Below are positions 1 to 10,840 of a stretch of 64,000 nucleotides of DNA, piece after piece; the stretch's first letter is position 1, and the number at the start of each line of letters is the position of its first letter. This DNA is from Chloranthus sessilifolius (taxonomy: Eukaryota > Streptophyta > Magnoliopsida > Chloranthales > Chloranthaceae). Position numbers and translations under genes: made by a program. Location of the stretch: contig CM037587.1 in NCBI GenBank assembly GCA_021018995.1, positions 86,363,251-86,427,250 of the forward strand. The letters are read 5' to 3'. A model generated the notes under the pieces. The model worked only from the letters and a program-made list of their open reading frames with translations. It searched no databases and was not told where the DNA came from.

Positions 1-507
1 TTAAAATTAGTAATCCTACACAACAACATCATCCATGATAGACCGCAACAAATCAACTTTTGTTAATTATGATTTCAAAGGTGTTTATGTGCAACAAATT
101 TATCGATACAGACACGACTCACATATTATCTCCAACTACTCTATCCCGGCATCATTCACAACTAAATCTTCAATCATCGATAATGATTGAGCAAATCCAT
201 CCACCCTGCAAAAGGTAGAGCACTTCCATAGCAAGTAGCAATTCCACTTTTTGTAACCAATGCTAAGTATAAATTTATAGCTAACTTAAAAGAAGCCACA
301 ATTTGCTGAATAAGGACACTTGCAAGCAATATACCTACAATCATTTGAGCAAAAATTAGATATCCACAAACTTATAAACACATTCGCAAGACTTGAATCG
401 ATCATCATTACAAAGTGTACACAACCTACAAATCCTGACGATTTGCTAAAAAGGCAATGCCCACTAAAATGCTAAAACCATTAACTAACAAAGTTAACCA
501 AGGGCTG
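1..507. other. AT-rich stretch without recognisable gene
   Basis: No reading frame here resembles a known family on either strand. It lies directly downstream (minus strand) of the zinc-knuckle fragment at 508-651, so it may be diverged internal sequence of the same retroelement, but no protease motif was found. Treated as unassigned. Confidence 0.4.
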
Positions 508-651
508 CTAAATAGCAGCCGAAGTCATTCTTTTATTTCCTTTTTCAGGGCATCCTTTGAGCCGATATCCTTTCTGACCACAACCAAAACATGCACCAGA
601 TGCTCTCCTACACTCCTCATCCTTATGATGCTTTTCGCATCTGACACAATA
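508..651 (-). pseudogene. gag zinc-knuckle remnant (Ty3/gypsy)
   Basis: A 47-codon minus-strand frame ending in TAG contains two Cys-rich knuckles in tandem: a first CVRCEKHH unit, then ACFGCGQKGY followed by KGC. This is the arrangement at the C-terminus of gag in Ty3/gypsy retrotransposons, where the knuckle binds the element RNA. In the second knuckle the usual His of C-x2-C-x4-H-x4-C is replaced by Tyr. The frame starts abruptly at about 651, where LTR-like sequence begins on the right, so the rest of gag has been lost by deletion or recombination. Element lineage is inferred to be Tekay-like from the similar double knuckle in the element at 5853-13044. Confidence 0.72.
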
Positions 652-728
652 TAAGAATCATGTCAATTGGAGTTCGGCACAAAATGTTATAGCCAAAACA
701 CTGAAGCAGTATTGGCACGCACAGTCAA

Positions 729-988
729 TTCGATCAATCAAATTCTAATTTCGATTGATCATATTTGAAACTCGATCGATCGAAATCCATTTCGATAGAT
801 CAAATTTCAACAGAAATCCAGAACACTTCCTGTTCTATACTTTTCGATCGATCGAGTTTTTAATTCGATCGATCGAAACACATTTCGATCGATTGAATTT
901 AATTTTGATTGATCAAAATCCTTTAGAAATTGAATTTTAACATTCTCAAGTCAAATGCGATCGATCGAATCCATTTCGATCGATCGAA
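729..988. repeat. Cluster of TCGATCGATCGA palindromes in LTR
   Basis: About ten copies of a self-complementary motif with core TCGATCGATCGA (some degenerate, e.g. TCGATTGATC) spaced irregularly by 10-45 bp. It sits in the same LTR neighbourhood as the TCGATTAATCGA cluster at 28857-29100. Each copy could form a short hairpin or bind a dimeric protein; which, if either, cannot be told from sequence. Confidence 0.85.
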
Positions 989-1789
989 AATCATAGATTT
1001 CACACAATCCTTGGTTTTCTCATTCCAAATCTAATTTTTCTTCCTCAAATCTAACCCAAATCTCACATACAATTATACAAGCATAAAATAAAGTATTTAA
1101 AACTCATCTAGTATGGATTTCTCACCCTAAATCGACCGATTAACCCATAGATCGGATCATCTTCCCCGCTTCACAAAAAGGGTTTTCAAACCCACATCGA
1201 TTTCTTCCAAGCTACACGATCACGACCAAGCCTTCGTGATCATCGGTAACCCTTCCACACACACCTCACACCAACCCACGCTACGATTAGCGGCTCAAAT
1301 CACACGATCTCTTCGCTCAAAGAAGTGGATTTCCAAAATCCCCCAAACGTCTCAAAATGCACAAAGCAACGCACAACGTCGAAACCAATTATGATCCTTC
1401 CCTTCCACGAGTCCACAAACCTTTTCCTCACAAAACCTAAGCTCGACGCACATGGATCCGGCACATTTTCCCTTCTTCTTCCTCTTTCTCTCTCTAGAAG
1501 GTCAAGAACCCCTTGTTGAGAACTGGAAAATACCATTTTTCACCCCTTAATCTGGGCCTTGATAGACCCTTGAGAGAACTAAATAAGTGTTTTTAAGTGC
1601 CTATGTTGCAGCTAACAATAAAGACAGGCTTAACCTTGAAAGTAGCTTAAAAGTGCCAAAACGATGACAATCCATGTCAGTCCAAAGAAAGGAAGTGAAG
1701 AAACAACCTCATCAGCTGTTGAAAGGTCTAAAGTAAAGAGGCAAAGACCTGTAAGCGAAGCAGGGAACAATTCGAACAGAGAAATGCAC

Positions 1790-2065
1790 TACAGAGTTCT
1801 TTTCGCAAAGAACCTGCACTTTTTGTAAAGAACCTTGAACTATGCGAAAAGGACTAAAACTCCAGGCGTAGCTTTCGAAGAGCATCTGAACTCCTCGAAG
1901 AGAAGATTGAACTTTACGAAAAGGAGAAAACAGACTTCGAAGAGAAGATTGAACTTTGCGAAAAGGAGAAAACACAATTCGAAGAGAGATTGAACATTGC
2001 GAAAAGAGCTTCAGAAGTCACAGCACTCTGCGAAAAGGCCCTTAAGCTCTGCGAAAAGGTATTCT
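1790..2065. repeat. Imperfect tandem repeats (about 40 bp) in U3 of the solo LTR
   Basis: Units of the type CTTCGAAGAGAAGATTGAAC followed by TTTGCGAAAAGGAGAAAACA recur about three times, with shortened relatives on both sides (GCGAAAAGG, TTCGCAAAGAACC). Each unit holds the small palindrome CTTCGAAG. They lie 350-600 bp upstream of the TATA box, where U3 enhancer repeats of LTRs are usually found. Confidence 0.8.
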
Positions 2066-2413
2066 GGAGATTCGTAGCTTTAATAAGGGCAATTCAGTAA
2101 TCTATTGCACGCGTCCCAATGCATTTTAAAACCCAAGGACATTCCGAAAGATTCTGTGCACGAACCAAAGGCATATTCCACCCCATGTGAATAACCAAAG
2201 ATGAAATTACTTGGCGGGAACTTCTAGAAGTTCCAACAGATTTTTGAATTTCCTAACAGAATTGATGCCTCTGTTTCCTGATTGGCTGAACGGATCAAGC
2301 GATTACGATTGGCTAGAACAGATCTGGATCCTGGTGCTCGACTCCTATTGGCTGATATGGATTTAACCAATTCTGATTGGTTGATGCACATCTGAGATGG
2401 ACTTGGGGAAAAT

Positions 2414-2422
2414 TATAAATAG
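2414..2422 (+). promoter_or_regulatory. TATA box of solo LTR
   Basis: TATAAATAG, a strong plant TATA match, in the middle of the solo LTR and downstream of its U3 repeats. Promoter activity is inferred. Confidence 0.6.
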
Positions 2423-3474
2423 ATGAATTATTTGCCCAATTTGGATATCCAGATTTTGAGTTTCATTTCTAATCCCCCATTTCCCAGCCAGACAGTTTGT
2501 CTGAAATCCCTGTAATAGCTTCACTTTGATTTGCAATTGAGAGCTGTGAGACATTTCTGTAATTCAAAAGAGAGTTGTATTCAAGACTACAAATCTGAGA
2601 GTTGTTTAAGCTGTGCTTTGTAATTGTAACGGTGGATTTGAAAAGGTTGCTGTAAACCGTATTTTCTCAATTGGACTCATGTTAAGGGTTCCCTCTGATC
2701 TCCTTATTGCATTAGACTCCTTTAGATTTACTGTTTTTTATGCAATTTCCCTTGATTCATTAATCCTGTAAGAATTAGTGTTGGTAACCTAGTCTCTTAC
2801 AGCATTTGTAGTGATGTTTCTGCTCAATTGAGGATTTGGATTAAAAACTATTGGATGGTTTGTGGCCATTAAAGTGGACAGACCATAGCCATAAGTGTAA
2901 GCCTAATCCTTGAATTAGATTTATCTCTCTTACATCTGTGCTTGTAGCCAGATGAAGATTGGATCACCTCTGCTGAACCGCAGTTATTCTCATTAGATTT
3001 CAAAGACCAAATCAGAGTTAGATATTACTTCTCCATCTTTGTTTCAATCACTCCCTCAACTCGGATCTGGATCTTTTAGTTTAAATTTTCCTTTGTTTTT
3101 AGTTTGTTAAACGTGACAAATTCAAACCTCTCATCTTATCAGCTTTCTAGATAGGATAAGAAGCCAGATCTGGTAGCTCAGATCTGGAGGTTTATCTTAC
3201 ATTTTAAACAAATTCTCTGTGGACGATCTTTCACTCACTTACTTTTAAAACTTGCTACAATTGGCCCTGATCTTGCAGGCTAATTCTCTTCTAACTGTGC
3301 TGATATTTCTTTAATTTCTTATATAGTCTAGAGCCACTGTAATTTGGCAACTTTAAAACTGTTTTCAAAACACACATAAATCAAGCACACTAAGAAGATA
3401 CAACACCCCCAAAATTGCAACGTTGAAGGCTTCTCAAAGAAGCTTGTTTTTTTTCTTTATACGTTAAAGGGGCT

Positions 3475-3995
3475 AGTTTCCATACTAAACACATACACCC
3501 ATTTTGGGTGTTAGTCTTAGCAAAGGAACTGGACTCCATGTGAAGCAAATACACCTAAGCGAGGTTTTAGATATTATAGAATTAATCTTTTGGTTCAGTG
3601 TGGGGCCTGTACACCCAAACCACATATCAATCGAACTCGGTGTTGAGCTAATACACAACCACGGTGTATGAACTTGGTCCTAAAAATCTCACATGAGCTC
3701 AAATGAACCCAAAATGATCCCGTTTGAAAAATCTGAACGGTGACGTATTTCTTAACAGACATGCACCCAATCAGGACTTATAGTCGGCTCGATCAGTTGG
3801 CCCAACTAGTCAGCCAAATACAGTTGGCCCAATTAGTCAAATAAGTTATTTAATCATTAATAAACTTTCATTCTCTCTCTAGAACCCAAAAATCATAAGA
3901 GATATAAATTCTCTTAGGCTTCATACACTTTTGTTTAGTCTCTGGTTTCGATGTTAAGCACATACACCGCAACTAGGTGTATTAAAACTTATTCA
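3475..3995. repeat. Spaced TACACC/GGTGTA motifs in U3 of Tekay-type LTR
   Basis: Five relatives of an inverted motif (for example TACACCCATTTTGGGTGTTA near 3492 and TACACCGCAACTAGGTGTAT near 3963) recur, each preceded by a variant of GTTAAGCACA. The same motif type appears near 12850-12880 and 28345-28420 in the two other Tekay-type LTRs, also close to the LTR start. Shared position suggests a U3 regulatory element; function is not shown. Confidence 0.6.
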
Positions 3996-4182
3996 AAGTT
4001 TCACGCATAACTTTAATCCTTCTGATTTTCACTTAACACATTGCCTAATATGACTTATCAATTATTTTCGTAGGGTCGAGTATGTGACCAGTGGGGCACG
4101 CACACCGAGGGGCACTGTTCAAAGGTCAAAATTTTTGGGATGTTACAGTACCTTTAGGATCCTTTAACAATTTGTTATAGGT

Positions 4183-5050
4183 TCATCCCCAATCGACCAA
4201 TTTATATGTCTTGAGAGTAGCCGTGGACTTAGGCTCAATAGGAGGAATCTCATAAGCTGGTCCGGCTCGATAATCCTCAATCATTAATGAGATCAATCTA
4301 GCATAAGGGATGCCCTTGGCCAGGGTCTTTATCCTTTTACTCATTTTTTTGCGAGCCTTAATGATACCAGTAAAGGTAACTGCTGGGGCATTAAACCAAC
4401 GTTCTTTAAATGCCAAAAATAAAATTTGGTGGATGGAGCCCTTCGCTCCAATCGATGCCCAAAAGGATATAGGGTTGCTTTGAAGATCACATCAAGCATC
4501 CACATCGTATCCGGCATTTGAGAATGGGCAATAGCTTTGCCGGATCCATGTCGACCTTGGGTCATTTGGGCTCTCACCTCTTGGGGTGGTATGAGTTTAG
4601 TGAGTGGTGGAGCTAGACCCATTGTGGTTGAATGCTTGGTTGGGCACCCCATTGCCGCGGCAATGTTGTCAACATCAACGGCGTAGTCATGCCCATCAAT
4701 GGTGGTATATACTTTCTTCCCATCCTCCTGTCGCATGCGATGGTAAAATAGGCGCACTAACCAAGGATAGAAATGGGTGTGACAGGGCTACAACAGTGGT
4801 GTTAATTGAGCTTTTTCCAAATAATCCGTAGCCCATTGTGTAGAGGCCTGCTGATCGAAGAGTTCGGGATCGAAGATCCACTCGTCAGTGACCCCTTTAG
4901 CACTCCAATATTCATTGGGTTGCTCATGAATTTGTGAGGCTGGGACAGGTTGTGGAACTGGCTATGGTGGTGGTTGTAGGGGTTGGCTTGAAGACCCAGC
5001 TTTAGAAGCTGGCCTCTTAGATGTAGGAACTCGAATGGGGGTCTATTTCT
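4183..5050 (-). pseudogene. Broken ORF resembling plant-transposon (Transposase_32-like) protein
   Basis: Minus-strand frames at 5050-4755, 4757-4341 and 4416-4183 join into one protein-like stretch broken by stops near 4965 and 4793 and one frameshift near 4400. It has a Pro/Gln-rich N-terminus, then a segment with DEWIFDPELFDQQ, LVRLFYHRMRQ, GHDYAVDVDNIAAAMGCP and ATLYPFGHRLERRAPSTKF. This pattern (a Tyr/Phe-rich 'reach' region, a short strand-rich segment naming a threshold residue set, then a helical half) matches plant proteins annotated as putative plant transposon protein (Transposase_32), usually found inside LTR elements. The name is a family label; no enzymatic activity is established. 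The ORF ends only 36 bp before the LTR start at 4146, as the last gene of a minus-strand LTR element would. Confidence 0.55.
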
Positions 5051-5852
5051 TAGGCCCCGTTAAAATAAAACAAATAGGGAACCTAAAAGCATAAGAAGAA
5101 TCGACCAAAAACTCAAAATGAAGGGGGTTTTACCTCTTTTGAATGCGCACAAGGTTTTTCTTGTCCAAGAAACCAAGCCCCCAAGCAAAACCGAGTTGAA
5201 TCCTTCTTGAATGTGGCCAAAAATGCAAGAGAACGCAAGAAAACCGAAAAACCCCAAGAACCCTAGGTTGCCTCTATTTCCCAAATATGCGCAATGACAA
5301 AACCCTGAAATAGAGCCCACTTAAAACCTGTAGAGTTCAACCCTCAAATTTAAATTCGAGCATCGAATTTCAATTCGATGGCTGAATTTAAATTCGACCC
5401 TCGAATTTGCCAAAAACCTGTTAGGCTTATATTTTTTACCCAAAAAGCCTATGCACTATTCATGAAAATTCGACCCTCGAATTGGAAGTTCGAGGTTCGA
5501 ATTTGGCAAAAACTGCTGCCATGTAATATCTCACAAATTTGACCCTTTTAGAATTGTTCTTCGCTCCTTAGTGACCTCCTCAAAGCCCATATAAGTTCCA
5601 TATGCATTCCAGGCTATAGCATAAGTGCACATCTTTACTTTTCTAAGGCAATTACCAACACAAAATTAAGACATGGTCCGATTGATCGCACATGACATAG
5701 CCAAGGTAAACACAAATAAAATATAAAAGCAACTCCACACAAAATAAAATATCTTTCGATTATGTTACATAACGCAGTCCAAAAATAACAGTTTCATATA
5801 CAATCGGCACACAACCCCAAAGTTTCAAAAGAGAACATAAAATCACTCGAAC
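5051..5852. other. Gene-free stretch with LTR-like palindromes
   Basis: Between the broken ORF and the chromovirus there is no supported gene. A possible splice donor (AAAGAGGTAAAAC on the minus strand) lies near 5130-5140. A palindrome cluster sits at 5340-5510. The rest (5520-5852) resembles distal LTR sequence of the Tekay type but its orientation could not be fixed. The expected PPT and 3' LTR start next to the pol stop at 5853 are not visible, so a deletion has probably joined pol to LTR interior. Confidence 0.45.
5340..5510. repeat. AATTCGA-NNN-TCGAATT palindrome cluster (copy 1)
   Basis: Four to five hairpin-type motifs with 7-bp arms AATTCGA and TCGAATT and a variable 3-nt centre (GCA, CCC, CCC). 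The order and the spacer (TGCC-AAAAA-TTAGGC) match the cluster at 12125-12290, so both derive from the same LTR family. Confidence 0.8.
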
Positions 5853-7190
5853 AGGCGCGAAAACTGTTCTCGGATCTCAGCCTCATGCTCCCAAGTGGCT
5901 TCCTCTACTATATGATTCCTCCATCGTACGAGAACCAAAGGAATCCTCTTAGTGCGTAGGATCTACTCCTTACGATCCAAAATTTGTACCGGGTCCTCGA
6001 TCACCGTCAAGCCATCCTGAAGCTCGATGGGTTGGTAATCAAGTACGTGAGAGGGGTCGCGAATGTATCTCTGCAGCATGGACACATGGAAGACGTTGTG
6101 CATGCTGGATAATTGGGGCGGTACTGCCACTCAGTATGCGACCTCTCCGACTTGACCTAATATCTCAAAGGGCCCTACGTACCTAGGACTCAGCTTCCCT
6201 CATTTGTCGAATTGCATAACGAGTTTCGTAGGTGAGATTCGAACAAATACATTGTTGCCGATATGAAATACAAGTGTTAGCAAAAATTTTATCACGTAAA
6301 GACGTATGAATTGATAAATGTAGGTGAGCTCGCACAAGCTGACTTGAAAATCCACATGTCTCCACTTGAGATCGGTGTAGCTCTTTTGACGACTCTAAGC
6401 TACACGTAGTCACTCGTGAATCAACCAAACTGTCTCGGTCGTACGCTCCACAATCCCAGGTCTGATAATAAGCTTCTCACCCACTTCTTCCCAATTCAGC
6501 GGAGACTTGCACCGCCGTCCATATAATGCCTCAAACGGTGCCATATCGATGCTAGCTTGGAAGCTATTGTTTTAAGCGAACTCGATCAGAGGTAAGTGTT
6601 GGTCCCATGACCCGTGGAAGTCCAATATGCAAGCTCGTAGCATGTCCTCAATGATCCGATTCACTCACTCAGTCTGGCCATCAGTCTGTGGGTGAAATGC
6701 TGAGCTGAAGTCAAGACGAGAACCATTCCTTCTTGCAACCGCTGCCAATACTGTGAAGTAAACAACGGATCTGTCTAATACAATACCGGTAGGTATACCG
6801 TCCAGTCTAATGATCTCTTTGAGGTACAACTTTGCGAGTTTGCTGGCGGTATACGTCGTATTATAAGGTAGGAATGAGCGAACTTTGTTAGCCGATCTAC
6901 AATGACCCATATGGCATTGTTCTTCCTCAGTGTTTTCGGTAATCCCAGAATAAAATCTATCGAAACGGCTTCCCATTTCCACTCAGGTACAGGTAGAGGT
7001 TGCAACAACCCTACTGGATTCTGATGGTCAACCTTAACCTGCTGACAAATCAAGCATCGTGATATGTACTCAGCGACGTCGCATTTCAAATCTCACCAGC
7101 AGAAGCTCTTCATCAAATCTTGATACATCTTAGTACTACCTGAATGTATAGCATACATCGATTTGTGAGCCTCTTTCGGAATAGTATCCC
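5853..7190 (-). pseudogene. Integrase and chromodomain of Tekay-type element (broken)
   Basis: Integrase inserts element cDNA into host DNA; the chromodomain directs it to marked chromatin. The minus strand shows the zinc-binding part (CLICQQVKVDHQ near 7050), the catalytic core with Asp in SIDFILGLP, Asp in IVLDRS and Glu in PQTDGQTE, the GPY-type module KLSPRYVGPFEIL near 6170, and a terminal chromodomain (VLVRWRNHIVEEATWEHE, 5950-5880). The usual second motif residues around IVLDRS are altered (Val-Val-Tyr after Ser). Stops or shifts occur at about 7095, 6800, 6663, 6570, 6410, 6180 and 5970. The protein would normally be the C-terminal third of a pol polyprotein. Confidence 0.88.
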
Positions 7191-7224
7191 GAAGTTCGAT
7201 ACTTGTCGGTACACATACTCAGTC

Positions 7225-8945
7225 TCAAAATAGCAAAGTCCCATTTGCCTGAATGGAGAAATCCTTCTTGCTTCCACTATCCACATCTCGCCTAATAGCT
7301 TTAAGTTTATCATCCGTCATCTGTAGCTTCCTGATATTCTTGAAGAGTGTAGGACAAAGCACAAGAGTAGCCATTAGTGCTCCAGAGCCTTTTACATCAA
7401 ACCGTGAGCTGCCCAAAGCCATTCTTCCAGTAGCTTCCATCTCTGTATCCTACTAATAAGATGAGATAATAGTGCTAAAGACTTCCTACTGAGAGCATCG
7501 ACAATGATGTTCACCTTTCTCAGATGGTACTGGATAGAGCAATCATAGTCTTTTAAGAACTCCATCCATCGTCGTTGCCTCATGTTCAAGTCCTTTTGAG
7601 TGAATAGGTACTTGAGAATCTTGTGATCGGTGAAGATATCGAATATCTCACCGTAGAGGTAATGTCTCCAGATCTTTAAGGCGAAGATAACTGTTGCTAA
7701 CTCGAGATCATGCATCAGATAGTTTCTCTTATGGTCCTTTAACTGCCTAGAACCATATGCAATGACCCGCTCGTGTTGATTAAGCATGCAGCCTAATCCA
7801 CCATAAGAAGCATCACTGTACATTGCGAAGCCTCCACTGCCTGAAGGTATAGCAACTATCGGTGCTGTAGTCAGTCGCCACTTCAGTTCCTGAAAGCTCT
7901 GATCACACTACTTTATCCAATCAAACTTCACATTCTTCCTCGTAAGCTGTGTAAGCAGACCAGATATCTTTAAGAAGCCCTCGACAAATCTTCGATAGTA
8001 CCCTGCCAGACCAAGGAAACTATGGACCTTTATAACTATTGTCGATAGTCCCCAGTTCACCACAGAGTCAATCTTTGTAGGATCAATAGATATACCAGAC
8101 TCAGAGACAACGTGGCCAAAGAAACTGACCTGGTCTAACCAAAACTCACACTTACTGATTTTGGCATAAAGCTGATGGTCCCTGAGTGTTTGAAGAGCCA
8201 CTCGTAGGTGTTGTATGTGCTCCTCTCTGATTTTTGAATAGATGAGGATGTCATCTACGAAAACTACCATAGATTTATCAAGATGTGGCTTGAACATGTG
8301 GCTCATCAAGTCCATAAATGATGCAGGCATATTCGTCAACACAAACGGCATCACTAAGAACTCATAGTGACCATATTGCGTGCGAAATGCCATCTTGGAC
8401 ACATCTTTCGCCTTGATCTTGAGCTGATGATAGCCTGACCTCATATCAATCTTCGAAAAGAACTTTGCACCCTATAGTTGATCAAATAAGTCATCTATCC
8501 GCGGTAGTGGATAACGATTCTTAATCATCATCTTGTTGAGATGGAGATAATTGATGCATAGATGCATCGATCCGTCTTTCTTCTTCACAAAGAGTACCGG
8601 TGCTCCCCAAGGCGAAACACTCAATCAAATAAAGCCTTTATCCAATAGCTCCTGTAGTTGTTGCTTGAGCTCATTCAACTCTGCAGACACCATCTGATAT
8701 GGTGCCTTAGATAAAGGTTCGGTACTCGGCGCTAACTTGATCGCAAACTTGATCTCTTGATCAAGTGGCAACCCAGGTAAGTCTTCAGGGAAGACATCAG
8801 AAAACTCACAAGCAATCATGATAAGAGCAATGTCCATCTTCTCTTCTTTATGATCTTGCATGTAAGAAATATATCCACTACAACTATTCCTTATCATGCG
8901 CTCAGCCCGAATAACAAAAACAAGTGGCGCAACCTTCGATTTCAC
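7225..8945 (-). pseudogene. Reverse transcriptase and RNase H of Tekay-type element (broken)
   Basis: RT copies element RNA into DNA and RNase H removes the RNA strand. Seen on the minus strand: the pre-RT segment FSDVFPEDLPGLP (about 8790), [13 protein letters not shown] (8570), the palm Asp in [16 protein letters not shown] (8440), [12 protein letters not shown] with the catalytic Asp pair (8270-8235), then [11 protein letters not shown] (8000) and RNase H motifs [14 protein letters not shown] (7820), [12 protein letters not shown] and [11 protein letters not shown] (7640). Stops separate the blocks at about 8624, 8470 and 7905, and a frameshift occurs near 7440. Catalytic residues themselves are kept, so loss of function came from the breaks. 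Confidence 0.9.
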
Positions 8946-8966
8946 TCCACAAAATTGAAAGGATTT

Positions 8967-9300
8967 TCACTTTCGTGGTCGAAAGGTCACGATCTTTCGT
9001 AGACAGTTCACGCTCGCGTAATATGCAGACAGCCAATCCATCCCGAGAATCACGTCGAACCCTTCCATGCTCAGTATAATCATGTCGGTCATTGTCTCGT
9101 GGTCATCAACCATCACGATAACTGACTGACACACCGTATCCATGCTCACCGAGCTTCCCGTAGGAATTTTCACATCCAAAATAAAAGAAAGGGGTTTGGG
9201 AGCAATACCCAACTTCTATAAGAAAAGAGGAGTGACAAACGAGTGTGTAGACTTGGGGTCTATCAATACTCGTGCTTCAATTTTGCTTGAGTCGCCTTCA
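8967..9300 (-). pseudogene. Aspartic protease of Tekay-type element (broken)
   Basis: The protease processes the gag-pol polyprotein. The minus strand reads VLIDPKSTHSFVTP near 9270, the position of the retropepsin active site, then FDVILGMDWLSAY near 9060, the conserved hydrophobic-Gly-Met-Asp-Trp flap-side motif. Known active sites in this lineage read Asp-(Ser/Pro)-Gly-(Ala/Ser)-Thr; here Gly is Lys, which would disable the loop. A stop lies between the two parts near 9215. Confidence 0.82.
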
Positions 9301-9439
9301 TGACTCATCATAAGGGTACCTTTTCTCATAAATTATTATAAATTTTCATGCAATGAATGGTAGTTTTCAAATTTTTATCTTTAACAAATTTATAAGTGAA
9401 AATAACATAAATTAATACATGAATTAACATCTAAACTTT

Positions 9440-10794
9440 GATGATACCTTGGATCATGTCATTTGACGTTTGGGCATCATGTGCAGTCACTGCATAGGCT
9501 CGACCTTGAATTGTAGGTCATGACGATTTCTGCGTAAAGACCGATGTAGTCATTCCCTTGTCCTCCTCTGGACAATCTCTAATCATGTGACTAACTTTCT
9601 TACACCGAAAGCATACTCCAGTGTTCCTTCAGCAATCCTCCGTCGTATGTGGTTTTCCACATCGTGTACATGTTGAAGTAGGAACAAGAGTAACAGATGG
9701 TCCATAAGATGATCCCTAAGCCATAGAAGCCCTAATCGCAGTAGTGCTCGCAGATCTAAAAGGTTGTGCTGGTGAAGAATTCTGCGGTCGCTGATAAGAG
9801 GAAGACACTGGTCCAGAAGTAGCAGCCGGCTTGGAATATGATGGCTGAGTAGGATACTGAGGAGGTCTCGAGAACCTCAACTTTTTGTTCACCTGCTCAG
9901 ATGCACTTGACTGTCCCTGGCCGAACCAATTTCTATTTCTCAGATACTGTTTCTGGTTCTCCTCTTCAGCAATGAGGGCCTTTGACATAATGCCCCCAAA
10001 TGTCTCCATCTCCCACATCGCAACCTTCTCTTGTATGTTTAGCCTCAAGCCCCGTTGAAATTTTTGGGCTCTCATTAGTTTAATGGCTACATGCAAAGGT
10101 GCAAAACATGCAAGCCTATCAAACTCTGTGCCGTACTCGCGCACAGACATCTTGTTCTATTCTAGTTTAATGAACTGGACTTCCCACTGATTACGCACAA
10201 TCTTTGGAAAATACTGATCATTGAACGTATCCACAAACTCCGCCCATGTTCATGGAGTGTTAGGGTAGTCCTACTCCCGTGTCCTGGACACAGATTTCCA
10301 CCAAGACTGGCCTCGCCCAAAAACTTGAAGGTTGTCTAGCGCACCTTCCCTACATCGATACACTGCAACACCTCAAGGATTTTCTCCATCTCATCGATCC
10401 ATCCCTCAGCCTCTATTGGATCTGTCTGATCCGAGAAAGTAGGAGGCCTCATCCGTCTAAACTCTGTAAAACCTCCTGGCTGATGTCGGGCTGCCAACAG
10501 CTCGGTCTGCTGGGTAATAGCTGCAGTCTGCTGAGCCATATTGGTGGACAAAGTTGCCAATACTTGGTCACCATTTCCTCCTCCGCCTCTACCCAAAGGG
10601 TCTGCATTAGGGCCAGACACAAATCTCTCTCTGATCTGTGAAGTACCTACGTCCCCATGAAACCTCGTGTATATGAACCGTTCTAGGTCCGTCTCGGCCT
10701 CTTCTGCCTCTACCTCTGAACCATGGAGCCATGCTGATCTGTCATTGTTGAAGAACAATAACAATTGATCAATATTGATTGTAAAGACAATCAT
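9440..10794 (-). pseudogene. gag of Tekay-type element (broken)
   Basis: Gag forms the virus-like particle. The first open block (10794-10336) starts 35 bp after the PBS and contains FTEFRRMRPPTFSD and AEGWIDEMEKILEVL, the entry to the retrotransposon gag domain. The middle (WAEFVDTFNDQYFP near 10240) is in another frame with stops. The block 10150-9716 has MSVREYGTEFDRLACFAP, then a Ser/Pro/Gln-rich tail. The zinc knuckle follows at about 9665-9580 (TCTRCGKPH and GVCFRCKKVSHMIRDC, the latter a complete C-x2-C-x4-H-x4-C). A stop splits the two knuckles. Start ATG at 10794 is the first in frame but is not proven. Confidence 0.85.
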
Positions 10795-10828
10795 GCCCTT
10801 AGTCCTAAGACTCTGAACCTAGAGCCAG

Positions 10829-10840
10829 GCTCTTATACCA
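10829..10840 (-). promoter_or_regulatory. Primer binding site (initiator Met tRNA type)
   Basis: Minus strand TGGTATAAGAGC, two bases inside the 5' LTR end. It differs at two positions from TGGTATCAGAGC, the usual complement of plant initiator tRNA-Met, which primes minus-strand cDNA. Confidence 0.8.

Larger units (their letters stand above)
1514..3405 (+). mobile_element. Solo LTR of a separate retrotransposon family
   Basis: Termini are TGTTGAG on the left and TACAACA on the right, an inverted TGTTG/CAACA pair, flanked by CCCCT (1509-1513) and CCCCC (3406-3410), a near-perfect 5-bp target duplication. Removing the insertion rejoins the flanking Tekay LTR. No coding sequence is present. A TATA box at 2414-2422 and a downstream stretch containing CTCTGTGGACGATC, common near the 3' end of some gypsy LTRs, indicate plus orientation. 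The exact ends are inferred from the TG..CA rule and the duplication. An alternative boundary with CTTGT duplication (1517-3442) is possible but lacks a CA end. Confidence 0.68.
656..4146 (-). mobile_element. Truncated Tekay-type LTR (minus orientation), split by a solo LTR
   Basis: Read on the minus strand the LTR begins TGTAACATCCC at 4146, like the LTR starts at 13044 (minus) and 28234 (plus). It is interrupted by the insertion at 1514-3405 and continues from 1513 leftward. A block just past its palindrome cluster (about 655-725, with GGCTATAACA and CCAATTGACATGATTCTTA on the minus strand) aligns with 29105-29180 of the solo LTR at 28234, proving homology. Alignment stops at about 655, where a gag fragment begins, so the 3' part of the LTR is missing. 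It lies directly downstream of the ORF at 4183-5050, as a 3' LTR would. Confidence 0.72.

Noticed and set aside
1712..1975. Minus-strand ORF with repeated FSPFRKVQSSL
   Set aside because: Chance translation of U3 tandem repeats in the solo LTR.
1517..3442. CTTGT direct repeats as the duplication of the solo LTR
   Set aside because: The right end would be AAGAAG rather than CA; the CCCC(T/C) boundary with TGTTG/CAACA ends fits better.
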